A DNA stretch of 7,266 nucleotides, taken from the NCBI GenBank assembly GCA_027004315.1, contig JALTHV010000283.1:1-7266 (forward strand). The letters are read 5' to 3'. This stretch comes from Deltaproteobacteria bacterium. Lineage in GTDB: Bacteria > Desulfobacterota > Dissulfuribacteria > Dissulfuribacterales > UBA3076. Of this stretch, positions 1 through 6,483 are shown in pieces. The translations under genes and the position numbers were made by a program. The notes below the pieces were generated by a model. It had not been told where the DNA came from. It searched no databases and was given only the letters and a program-made list of their open reading frames with translations. The number at the start of each line of letters is the position of its first letter. The first letter of the stretch is position 1.

Positions 1-962
1 ACGCGGTTTATCCATACGATCCGGCCGTTGTGCGCATCCTGCAGGGCAAGGCTCAGTTGGACTACTGCCTGAGGAACTCTGCCTCCTTTAGATGCCAGGT
101 ATGCAGCAGTCGCTCCGGCTGCGCCCCATACAGTGGCATTTAATAGGGCACGCTTCTCATATCCACCGACATATTTGGATGTCCTGGTAGCAAAACGTGG
201 GTGAGAGGCATTTGATATTTTGGTCTCTTTATGAGGGGCGTTAAATGGGGTATCCCCATGACTCCCAAACAGGGCTCCTATACCGCTGCCAATGCTCAGG
301 TCCTGCCAGAGATCGTATTTCCCGGATTCTGCGACGCCAAATAGTGCTGCAGAGCTCGTGTCAAAGAAAAAGGGCAGGATCCCTCGCTGAACGGGATTGA
401 GTGTCTGGCCTTGCCTTACTTCGTATTCAACAATACGCCCTCTCAGTACGTAATCTGCACCAAAATGACGACCAATTTGTTCTATGGTTTCAGGATTAAG
501 GCCGACCTTTGTGACCTCAAAGCCTCCTTTAGCCTCTTTCAGATCTCTGTTTTTTACCAGCAATTTCGCAATTTCTTTCTGCATATCATCCGACCACCCT
601 CCACCCATTTCATCCATGATCTCTCTATAGGAACTGTCTCTAATGGCTGGTTTAATAATACGGATGACACCGAGATCTGCCAGATATTGCACAACGTCCT
701 CTTCAATAGGTACATAGAATCCTTTTTTTGCCAGGCAATACATCAAGGCATCGTGGATCTTGACCTGTCGGCGAAGGGCATCATCCGGCCGAATCCCCAT
801 GGTATAATCTGCCAAGGGTAATATGACGATTTGTTGTGTCCTGGCCCTTTGGAGTTGGGCAGAGGTGTTAAGGGGTGCTATGGAATCCTTGACTTCCTGA
901 CCACAACCCACGAGACAGGCGCAAACTGCCAGCAAAAACCAGACAGACCATCTGCTAAGCAT
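1..962 (-). CDS. Putative outer-membrane lipoprotein, C-terminus beyond the window
   Basis: This frame opens with ATG at 962 and stays open to base 1, giving 320 residues without a stop, so the C-terminus is missing. The N-terminus is a lipoprotein signal: a basic start (MLSR), a hydrophobic stretch and a lipobox L-V-G-C with the lipidated cysteine at residue 20. Residue +2 is glycine, not aspartate, so by the Lol sorting rule an outer-membrane location is expected. After the signal come a strand-like IVILPLADY (45-53), FGADYVLRGRIVEYE (167-181), a Gly/Ala-rich stretch (about 278-294) and VQLSLALQDAHNGRIVW (301-317). This order of motifs resembles the CsgG/LpoB/TolB-N-like lipoproteins, where a 'GAD..l.G.i' strand is followed by an 'l.D..tG.ivW' strand. 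That similarity is from memory of the fold and is tentative. It follows glnD by 149 bases and has its own good ribosome binding site. The gene and lipoprotein calls are firm; the function is unknown. Confidence 0.85.
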   Translation of the reverse strand, partial: MLSRWSVWFLLAVCACLVGCGQEVKDSIAPLNTSAQLQRARTQQIVILPLADYTMGIRPDDALRRQVKIHDALMYCLAKKGFYVPIEEDVVQYLADLGVIRIIKPAIRDSSYREIMDEMGGGWSDDMQKEIAKLLVKNRDLKEAKGGFEVTKVGLNPETIEQIGRHFGADYVLRGRIVEYEVRQGQTLNPVQRGILPFFFDTSSAALFGVAESGKYDLWQDLSIGSGIGALFGSHGDTPFNAPHKETKISNASHPRFATRTSKYVGGYEKRALLNATVWGAAGATAAYLASKGGRVPQAVVQLSLALQDAHNGRIVWINR

Positions 963-969
963 GACTTTT

Positions 970-975
970 CTCCCC
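970..975 (-). promoter_or_regulatory. Ribosome binding site of the lipoprotein gene
   Basis: GGGGAG on the minus strand lies 7 bases (AAAAGTC) before the ATG at 962. It is the best-placed Shine-Dalgarno sequence in the window, and it fixes this start, which also gives a complete lipoprotein signal peptide. Confidence 0.75.
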
Positions 976-1084
976 GGAGGTTTATTGTCCTTAGAATCAT
1001 CTAGTCTTATTCATCGGACTTTTATAGAGAATTATTTAATGGCCTGGGATCAGATAAGACGTGAATGGTTATTACATCAAGGCA

Positions 1085-1111
1085 ATTCGTGTAATCTGCG
1101 AAATCTGTGGA
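1085..1111. repeat. Three tandem 9-base units next to the glnD stop
   Basis: On the plus strand three 9-base units follow one another: ATTCGTGTA (1085-1093), ATCTGCGAA (1094-1102) and ATCTGTGGA (1103-1111). They share the pattern AT-Y-Y-G-Y-G-N-A. A degenerate fourth unit, ATCAAGGCA, may sit at 1076-1084. The array ends one base before the glnD stop codon (1112-1114) and occupies the start of the 149-base gap before the lipoprotein gene. From memory, similar 'ATCTGTG'-type runs occur between genes in many unrelated bacteria; their role is unknown to me. The rest of the gap (963-1075) is AT-rich and shows no convincing promoter or terminator. Confidence 0.5.
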
Positions 1112-3673
1112 TTAGAATGCCTCGTGGTCTACTGCATACAACAGGGCATCTTGGATCTCTTTCTGGAGGTCAGGGGCGCTGATCTTTTGCCCCATTCCGT
1201 CCTGTATGTAGAAGACATCGACTACCTGGTCACTCTTAGAACCTATCTTGGCCCTTGAGATACCTATACCAAAATCCGCCAGTGTATGGGTTATGGCATA
1301 TAGGAGTCCTGTTCTGTCCTCGGCATAGACCTCCAAAATCGTATAGAGATCTGATGTCTCATTATCCAAGACAACTTCGCTCTGGTGCCTGGGGTGCCTC
1401 TGCCAATTCCCCAGTTTCACCGGTCTGTATTTTTTTGCTAAACGGTGCACCAGTCCCAGCCGATTATCCAGGGCCAAATTGAGGTTTTTCTTTAGAGATC
1501 CCCAGTCCTGTACATCATAGTCCTCATCAACTGAGGACTTTACATCTAGCACATCTACGGCCGTACCATCTTTCAGAGTAAAGATCTGGGCAGCGAGCAC
1601 GTCGAGGTTATGCAGGGCCAGGACCCCAAATATCTTGGCAAGGAGACCTGTTCGGTCTCTGACCATTACAAGCAGGGACCAGTAAGATTCTCTATTCTCG
1701 GCCAATAGCAGGGAGGGCTGCTCTGAGAGCCTGGGTTTTAGCCGAATATGCCTTTCGATGGCCTCCGGGGTAAAGCTCAGGATGTAGTCATCAGGCATTA
1801 TGGCAAGATTTTCGTGTCCCCTTTCTCCGAGTCTGGAGGCTATCTGCTGCCTCATCCACTCTATGGCCTGGACCCTGTCAGGATCAATGAGTTCTGATCC
1901 CTCCAGGAAGAGACTGATCTTCAGGTACAGCTCCTGAAGTAGGGCTGCCTTCCAGTCATTCCAGGCCCCTGGACCAGTTGCCTTTGAATCTGCTATGGAG
2001 AGGAGGTAAAGCATGCCTAATCGCTCAAGGTCCCGTATCCTCCTGGCACATTTTAATATGAGGGTCTCGTCTTCCAAGTCCCGTCTCATGGAGATATGTA
2101 ACAGATAGAGGTGATTACGCACCAGGAAGGAAAGGCAGGCGTTTTCCTGTGGAGAAAGTCCCATCCTTTCTCCAATACCCCGGACCATCTCGGCCCCTCT
2201 TTCTGCGTGATGTCCGTTATGGCCCTTTCCTATGTCGTGTAACAGGGCGGCAAGATAGAGTATGTGGGGTGATTTCAGGGCGTTAAAAATCCGATGTTCT
2301 TTTTCCTCCAGTTCGTGGAGCTCGGCAACAGTCTGAACTAGGTGTCTGTCTACTGTGTATATATGATAGACATCATGCTGGGGCAGGAATCTGACTCCAG
2401 AAAATTCTGGGATATAGGCGGTAAGAAGGCCCGTATCCAGCATGGTTTCCAGGATATCTACAGGCCTATTGCCTCCCTGAAGCGTTTCCATAAATGCCCC
2501 TGCCATCTGTCTTGATGACCTCAGTTTTTCATCTATAAGGTCCAGATTGGAATTTATTATACGTCTGGTCTGATAGTGTATGGGCAGGCCCGTTCTGGCT
2601 GCCTGGACAAAGATTTGCATAGAGAGATAGGGGTCTTTTTCAAACAGCGATGGATCTGTGAGACCTATATGGCAATCAATAATACCTACACCTGGCTCAA
2701 GGACCCTATTCCCTGTGTTACAGGTAGAGAGATGTAATAGCTCTTCAATATATTCAAAAAAGAGGTCTGAGATAACCGCCAGGGTCTGGAGACATCTGTG
2801 GAGTTTCCGCATAAAGTCTTCCACTGCAAGCATATTGTTACTGTCTTTGCAGTCAAAGAATCTGGCGATTTCTTCCTGATACTCGAAAAAGAGCCTGTCA
2901 TTTTTGCCGGACTTGACATAGTGGAGCCTGTTTCTTATCTGGAGCAAGAAGTCCCAGGATTCCTCCATGTCAGCCCTTTCCTTGGCTGTAATGATTCCTG
3001 CTCCCTCTAAAGATCTGGCATCTCCAAGCCCAAAGAGGACCTTAGAAGTCCACAAGACCGCATGGATGTCCCTCAGTCCTCCACGGCTTTCTTTTATGTT
3101 GGGCTCAAGGAGATAGGAATGCGATCCAAAGCGCCTCTGTCTTTCTTCTCTGCGAGAGATCATATTCTCTACAAAAGACTTTTTCCTGGCCTCTGAAAAA
3201 CTCTTGTTGAACTCGTCTCTTAACAGGGAAAAGAGGGATCTGTCTCCGCAGATAAACCTTGCGTCCACCAGGGCCACCTGGAACAAAAAGTCATCTTCGG
3301 CATCGGCCAGGCAGGCCTCTACTGTCCTCACACTGTGGCCTACCTCCAATCCGGCATCCCACAGGGGATAAAATACCGACTTCACAATGACTGGTACTTG
3401 GGCTTCTACTTCTGGCGCATACAGCAACATCATGTCGATATCAGAAAATGGGAAGAGTTCAGCCCTTCCGTATCCGCCCAGAGCCACCAGGGCCATCTTT
3501 TTGTTGGCTTCAGGGCAGGCAGAAAAGGCATCTGATATAAAGCTATCTACAATCTTGGTATGTTCTATAAGGAGTTCCCGTCCCTTAAGTCCTTGCTCCC
3601 AAAGGGCCTGCAAGGCATTCCTGCCAGCATGTAGGCCCTTCAATCTTGATGTATAATTACTTATTGTCTTCAC
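1112..3673 (-). CDS. glnD: [Protein-PII] uridylyltransferase / uridylyl-removing enzyme GlnD
   Basis: GlnD is the cytoplasmic sensor of glutamine. It adds UMP to PII proteins (GlnB/GlnK) when glutamine is low and removes it when glutamine is high, so setting glutamine synthetase activity and nitrogen-gene expression. The 853 residues, close to the 890 of E. coli, show the full domain order. The nucleotidyltransferase has GGYGRAEL (66-73) and the metal-binding S-D-I-D (77-80). The helical part carries EPNIKESRGGLRDIH (190-204). The HD hydrolase has HDVYHIYTVDRH (433-444) and LLHDIGKG (478-485). Two C-terminal ACT domains, each with a 'DRTGLL' motif, lie at about 665-745 and 776-850. No key residue appears lost, so both activities should be present. 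The start is GTG; an in-frame TAA only four codons upstream rules out a longer protein. No clear Shine-Dalgarno sequence precedes the GTG. The gene lies 111 bases after mnmG, with a small transposon-like element in the gap. No PII gene is in the window. Confidence 0.96.
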   Translation of the reverse strand: MKTISNYTSRLKGLHAGRNALQALWEQGLKGRELLIEHTKIVDSFISDAFSACPEANKKMALVALGGYGRAELFPFSDIDMMLLYAPEVEAQVPVIVKSVFYPLWDAGLEVGHSVRTVEACLADAEDDFLFQVALVDARFICGDRSLFSLLRDEFNKSFSEARKKSFVENMISRREERQRRFGSHSYLLEPNIKESRGGLRDIHAVLWTSKVLFGLGDARSLEGAGIITAKERADMEESWDFLLQIRNRLHYVKSGKNDRLFFEYQEEIARFFDCKDSNNMLAVEDFMRKLHRCLQTLAVISDLFFEYIEELLHLSTCNTGNRVLEPGVGIIDCHIGLTDPSLFEKDPYLSMQIFVQAARTGLPIHYQTRRIINSNLDLIDEKLRSSRQMAGAFMETLQGGNRPVDILETMLDTGLLTAYIPEFSGVRFLPQHDVYHIYTVDRHLVQTVAELHELEEKEHRIFNALKSPHILYLAALLHDIGKGHNGHHAERGAEMVRGIGERMGLSPQENACLSFLVRNHLYLLHISMRRDLEDETLILKCARRIRDLERLGMLYLLSIADSKATGPGAWNDWKAALLQELYLKISLFLEGSELIDPDRVQAIEWMRQQIASRLGERGHENLAIMPDDYILSFTPEAIERHIRLKPRLSEQPSLLLAENRESYWSLLVMVRDRTGLLAKIFGVLALHNLDVLAAQIFTLKDGTAVDVLDVKSSVDEDYDVQDWGSLKKNLNLALDNRLGLVHRLAKKYRPVKLGNWQRHPRHQSEVVLDNETSDLYTILEVYAEDRTGLLYAITHTLADFGIGISRAKIGSKSDQVVDVFYIQDGMGQKISAPDLQKEIQDALLYAVDHEAF

Positions 3674-3716
3674 TGTTTCGGCTTATATATGGGGGTATGG
3701 GCCTTTGGATCTTATA

Positions 3717-3724
3717 GACGAATT
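3717..3724. repeat. 8-bp target-site duplication, glnD-side copy
   Basis: GACGAATT lies immediately outside the inverted-repeat end at 3725. It is identical to the copy at 3779-3786 on the other side of the 54-bp element. The match does not extend further (A precedes this copy, C precedes the other), as expected for a true 8-bp duplication. Confidence 0.8.
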
Positions 3725-3778
3725 GTAACCGTTCACACCCCTCCTGTTGCAACCGCCTACGGAGATGTGAACAGTTAC
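3725..3778. mobile_element. 54-bp MITE-like element with IS66-type ends
   Basis: The segment begins with GTAACCGTTCACA (3725-3737) and ends with TGTGAACAGTTAC (3766-3778). These are inverted repeats matching at 12 of 13 positions. Perfect 8-bp direct repeats abut both ends. Ends starting GTAA together with 8-bp target duplications are the hallmark of the IS66 family (established knowledge). At 54 bp there is no room for a transposase, so this is a miniature non-autonomous element or an internally deleted remnant. Inside are CTCC (3741-3744) and GGAG (3761-3764), which extend the hairpin, and the 8-base palindrome GTTGCAAC (3746-3753). In the operon transcript the single mismatch becomes a U-G wobble, so all 13 outer pairs can form. 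No U-run follows, so it is not a standard terminator. The family assignment is inference; the repeats themselves are read directly. Confidence 0.75.
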
Positions 3779-3786
3779 GACGAATT
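3779..3786. repeat. 8-bp target-site duplication, mnmG-side copy
   Basis: GACGAATT directly follows the right inverted-repeat end at 3778 and matches 3717-3724 exactly. Its last two bases (3785-3786) are part of the mnmG stop codon (TAA at 3787-3785 on the minus strand). The insertion therefore hit the very end of mnmG and left the stop intact. Confidence 0.8.
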
Positions 3787-5659
3787 AGACCATACCTTTC
3801 TTCTTGAGATAGATTTGGACCGCTGTGATCGCAGCAGGCGTTATTCCTGAGATCCTTGAGGCCCTTCCCAGGGACTCAGGTCTCTGGGCACTCAATTTTT
3901 CTTTGACTTCATTTGACAGCCCGGGGATAGCCTTATAATCCAGGTCATAAGGAAGGCGGACAGACTCCCATTTTCTGAATTTGGCTACCTCGGCCTCCTG
4001 ACGTGCTACATAGCCTGAGTATTTGGTACTGATCTCCAATTGGCATCTCACTTCGGGAGACAGGGATCTCAGTTGAGTAAACCTCTCGGCTATGGCCTTG
4101 AAATCGATCTCCGGACGGCGCAGGATATCTTCAAGGCTGACCTGCTGCCTGAGGGGCCTTGAACCGAGAGATTTAAGCCAGTTATCTGTCTCTGGCCCAG
4201 GGCGGAGCTTTATGTCCCTGATCATCTCAAGGGCATCAGAGATCTCCTGTCGCTTTTTTTCAAACAGGGACCAGGCATCATCCTGCACAAGGCCAATGCG
4301 CCTCCCAAGGGGTCTGAGCCTGAGATCTGCATTATCTTCCCTCAAGAGCAGCCGGTACTCTGCCCTTGAGGTAAACATCCTGTATGGCTCTTTTGTGCCC
4401 TTGGTCACCAGATCATCTATCAATACCCCTATGTAGGCCTGAGACCGATCGATGACAACCGGCTCTTCCTCTCTTACCATTCGTGCAGCGTTTATCCCTG
4501 CCATAAGGCCCTGGGCCGCGGCCTCTTCATACCCGGATGTCCCATTTATCTGCCCGGCGAAAAAAAGGCCCTTGATGAGGTGTGTCTCCAGAGACGGCTT
4601 GAGCTGTATGGGGTCTGCGTAGTCATACTCTATGGCATATCCAGGACGAAGTATCTCTGCCTTTTCAAGCCCCCTTATGCTCCTTACCATGGCCAATTGC
4701 ACATCTATAGGCAGGCTCGTGGGGATGCCATTGGGATAGATCTCAACTGTATCCAGGCCCTCAGGCTCCAGGAAGATCTGGTGCCTCTGCCGGTCAGGAA
4801 AGCGGAAGATCTTGTCCTCAATTGACGGACAGTACCTGGCCCCAATACCCTCAATGACCCCGCTAAAGAGTGGAGACCTGTCCAGACCTCCCCGGATAAT
4901 CTCATGGGTCTTTTTGTTGGTATAGGTTATGTGACATGGAATCTGGGGCAGACTTATCTCTTTTGTAGTACGAGAAAAGGGCCTTGGTTCCCTGTCACCT
5001 TCCTGGATCTCAAGCCCCTCAAAATTGATAGAGCGTATGTGCAGGCGTGGAGTAGTCCCTGTCTTGAGCCTGCCCAGACGGAATCCCAGGTCCATCAGGG
5101 ACCTTGAGAGCCTGTTAGAAGGGGGATCACCCAGACGTCCTGAAGGAAAGTGATTGAGTCCTATATGGATAAGCCCCCTCAGGAACGTCCCTGTGGTAAC
5201 CACTACTGTATCTCCGTGTATCTCCTCTCCAATACTCGTCTCAATCCCATATACACGTCCATCCCTGGCCAGGACCCTCCCTACCATGGCCTGATATAGA
5301 TCCAGGCCCTCCTGATTCTCTAAGACCTGCTTCATAGAGAGGCGATAACGGAGCATGTCGGACTGGGCCCTCGAAGACCTCACGGCAGGCCCCTTTGAAG
5401 TATTTAGCTGCCTGAACTGTATCCCAGTGGCATCCGCATTCTTCGCCATCTCGCCCCCAAGGGCATCTATCTCTCTGACAAGATGACCCTTGGCCAGACC
5501 GCCGATAGCTGGATTGCAGCTCATGGCAGCTATGCAGTCCAGGTTTATAGTGAGAAGACAACAGGAGACCCCAAGCCTTGCAGCCGCCAGGGCAGCCTCA
5601 CATCCGGCATGTCCGGCACCTACTACTATCACTCCGTAATGTTTTGGAAATACAGACAT
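3785..5659 (-). CDS. mnmG: tRNA uridine-5-carboxymethylaminomethyl(34) synthesis enzyme MnmG
   Basis: MnmG (GidA) is the FAD-dependent half of the MnmE-MnmG complex. In the cytoplasm the complex installs a (carboxymethyl)aminomethyl group at carbon 5 of wobble uridine 34 in tRNAs reading NNA/NNG codons. The 624 residues match the usual length of about 620-630. Visible marks are the Rossmann dinucleotide motif VVGAGHAGCEAA (12-23), MSCNPAIGG with Cys48, GTFLRGLIHIG (157-167), ARYCPSIEDK with the family's conserved Cys277, a second FAD-contacting stretch GLFFAGQINGTSGYEEAAAQG (364-384), TKEPYRMFTSRAEYRLLLREDNADLRL (422-448), and a C-terminal helical tail ending ASRISGITPAAI (600-611), which in the family binds MnmE and tRNA. 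It starts with ATG 14 bases after the mazG stop. The nearest purine-rich site (AGGAAA) lies about 20 bases upstream inside mazG, so translation may depend on coupling to mazG. Its stop codon overlaps a transposon target duplication. The partner gene mnmE is not in the window. Confidence 0.97.
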   Translation of the reverse strand: MSVFPKHYGVIVVGAGHAGCEAALAAARLGVSCCLLTINLDCIAAMSCNPAIGGLAKGHLVREIDALGGEMAKNADATGIQFRQLNTSKGPAVRSSRAQSDMLRYRLSMKQVLENQEGLDLYQAMVGRVLARDGRVYGIETSIGEEIHGDTVVVTTGTFLRGLIHIGLNHFPSGRLGDPPSNRLSRSLMDLGFRLGRLKTGTTPRLHIRSINFEGLEIQEGDREPRPFSRTTKEISLPQIPCHITYTNKKTHEIIRGGLDRSPLFSGVIEGIGARYCPSIEDKIFRFPDRQRHQIFLEPEGLDTVEIYPNGIPTSLPIDVQLAMVRSIRGLEKAEILRPGYAIEYDYADPIQLKPSLETHLIKGLFFAGQINGTSGYEEAAAQGLMAGINAARMVREEEPVVIDRSQAYIGVLIDDLVTKGTKEPYRMFTSRAEYRLLLREDNADLRLRPLGRRIGLVQDDAWSLFEKKRQEISDALEMIRDIKLRPGPETDNWLKSLGSRPLRQQVSLEDILRRPEIDFKAIAERFTQLRSLSPEVRCQLEISTKYSGYVARQEAEVAKFRKWESVRLPYDLDYKAIPGLSNEVKEKLSAQRPESLGRASRISGITPAAITAVQIYLKKKGMV

Positions 5660-5673
5660 ATAGAGAAATTACA

Positions 5674-6483
5674 TCATTTCCTTTCACGGCCCTTGACTGC
5701 TGACCATGCCCTGTCCATCTCTTCGAGAGAGCTGTCGGCCAGTTTCTTGCCTGTCTGGCCTATCAGCCTCTCCATGGAACAAAAGCGTTCCACAAACCTG
5801 TTTGCCGTGTCCTGTAGTGCCTCTTCGGGATTTATCCCAAGGAGCCTGGATAGACTGGATATGCTAAAGAGGAGGTCCCCAATCTCATGGGCCACTGCCT
5901 GCTGATTACCTCCAGCCATGGCCTCTCTGAGTTCCTCTTCCTCTTCTGCCACCTTTTCCCAGACATCCTCTGCCCCGGACCAATCAAAACCTACCCTGGA
6001 GGCCCTTTCTCCCAGTCGGAAGGCCCTTTGAAGCGCAGGCAGAGACCTGGGTAGGTGCCCCAGACAACTATATCTCTTTTTTTCTTCCCTGGCCTCTTCG
6101 GCCTTTATGACCTGCCAGTTGGCACTGACCTCTTCCGGGCTGGCAACATGCACATCACCATAGACATGGGGATGGCGTCTGATCATCTTTTTTGCAATTC
6201 TATCCAGTGCCTGTCCAAGAGAGAATTTCCCGGCCTTTTCATATAGATGTGCAACAAAGAGCAGTATAAAAAAGAGGTCTCCCAACTCTTCTGCTACAGC
6301 AGCCGGATCTTTGTCATCAATGGCCTCTGCAAGTTCATAGGCCTCCTCCAGGACATATTTCTTCAGAGAGAGGGGAGTCTGTTCCCTGTCCCATGGACAG
6401 CCATCAGGGGCACTGAGGCGTGTAACAATACCCCTGAGCCTGGTAAATTTTTTTTCTGTATCTGAAGTATCTGTCTTATTCAT
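5674..6483 (-). CDS. mazG: Nucleoside triphosphate pyrophosphohydrolase MazG
   Basis: MazG splits NTPs and dNTPs into the monophosphate and pyrophosphate, cleaning damaged or non-standard nucleotides from the pool; in E. coli it also lowers ppGpp during starvation. The 269 residues, against 263 in E. coli, contain both tandem all-alpha MazG domains. The N-terminal one has GCPWDREQT (28-36), the metal-binding E46-E47-x-x-E50 and E66-x-x-D69. After a linker with RRHPHVYGD (102-110) and LPRSLPALQRA (144-154) comes VGFDW (164-168). The C-terminal domain has E183-E184-x-x-E187 and E200-x-x-D203, so its catalytic acidic residues are also present. The ATG at 6483 is chosen because it places the conserved N-terminus like E. 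coli MazG and overlaps the stop of the preceding gene (ATGAATAA), typical of translational coupling. A TTG at 6537 in the same frame would add 18 residues lying wholly inside the upstream gene and is unlikely. It lies 14 bases before mnmG in the same operon. Confidence 0.95.
   Translation of the reverse strand: MNKTDTSDTEKKFTRLRGIVTRLSAPDGCPWDREQTPLSLKKYVLEEAYELAEAIDDKDPAAVAEELGDLFFILLFVAHLYEKAGKFSLGQALDRIAKKMIRRHPHVYGDVHVASPEEVSANWQVIKAEEAREEKKRYSCLGHLPRSLPALQRAFRLGERASRVGFDWSGAEDVWEKVAEEEEELREAMAGGNQQAVAHEIGDLLFSISSLSRLLGINPEEALQDTANRFVERFCSMERLIGQTGKKLADSSLEEMDRAWSAVKGRERK

Noticed and set aside
411..821. Plus-strand open frame of 136 codons
   Set aside because: It lies wholly antisense to the lipoprotein gene, has no recognisable family or ribosome binding site, and its composition is explained by the coding strand opposite.
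1021..1080. Promoter for the lipoprotein gene (TATAAA at 1026-1021; TTGATG at 1080-1075)
   Set aside because: TATAAA has no matching -35 element at 16-18 bases, and TTGATG has only a poor -10 match (TTATCT). In AT-rich spacer this is expected by chance.
1071..1095. Inverted repeat ATTACA/TGTAAT after glnD as a terminator
   Set aside because: The stem is only 6 A/T-rich pairs with a 13-base loop, and no U-run follows on the transcribed strand.
3725..3778. Hairpin between mnmG and glnD as an intrinsic terminator or operator
   Set aside because: No U-tract follows on the transcribed strand, and the exact 8-bp flanking duplication fits a transposon insertion better than a regulatory palindrome.
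5669..5677. Two-codon leader ORF (ATGATGTAA) before mnmG
   Set aside because: The only Shine-Dalgarno-like bases are one or two bases from its ATG, too close for initiation, and it overlaps the mazG stop.
5483..5905. Plus-strand open frame of 140 codons spanning the mnmG start and mazG end
   Set aside because: It is antisense to two well-identified genes and its translation resembles no protein family.
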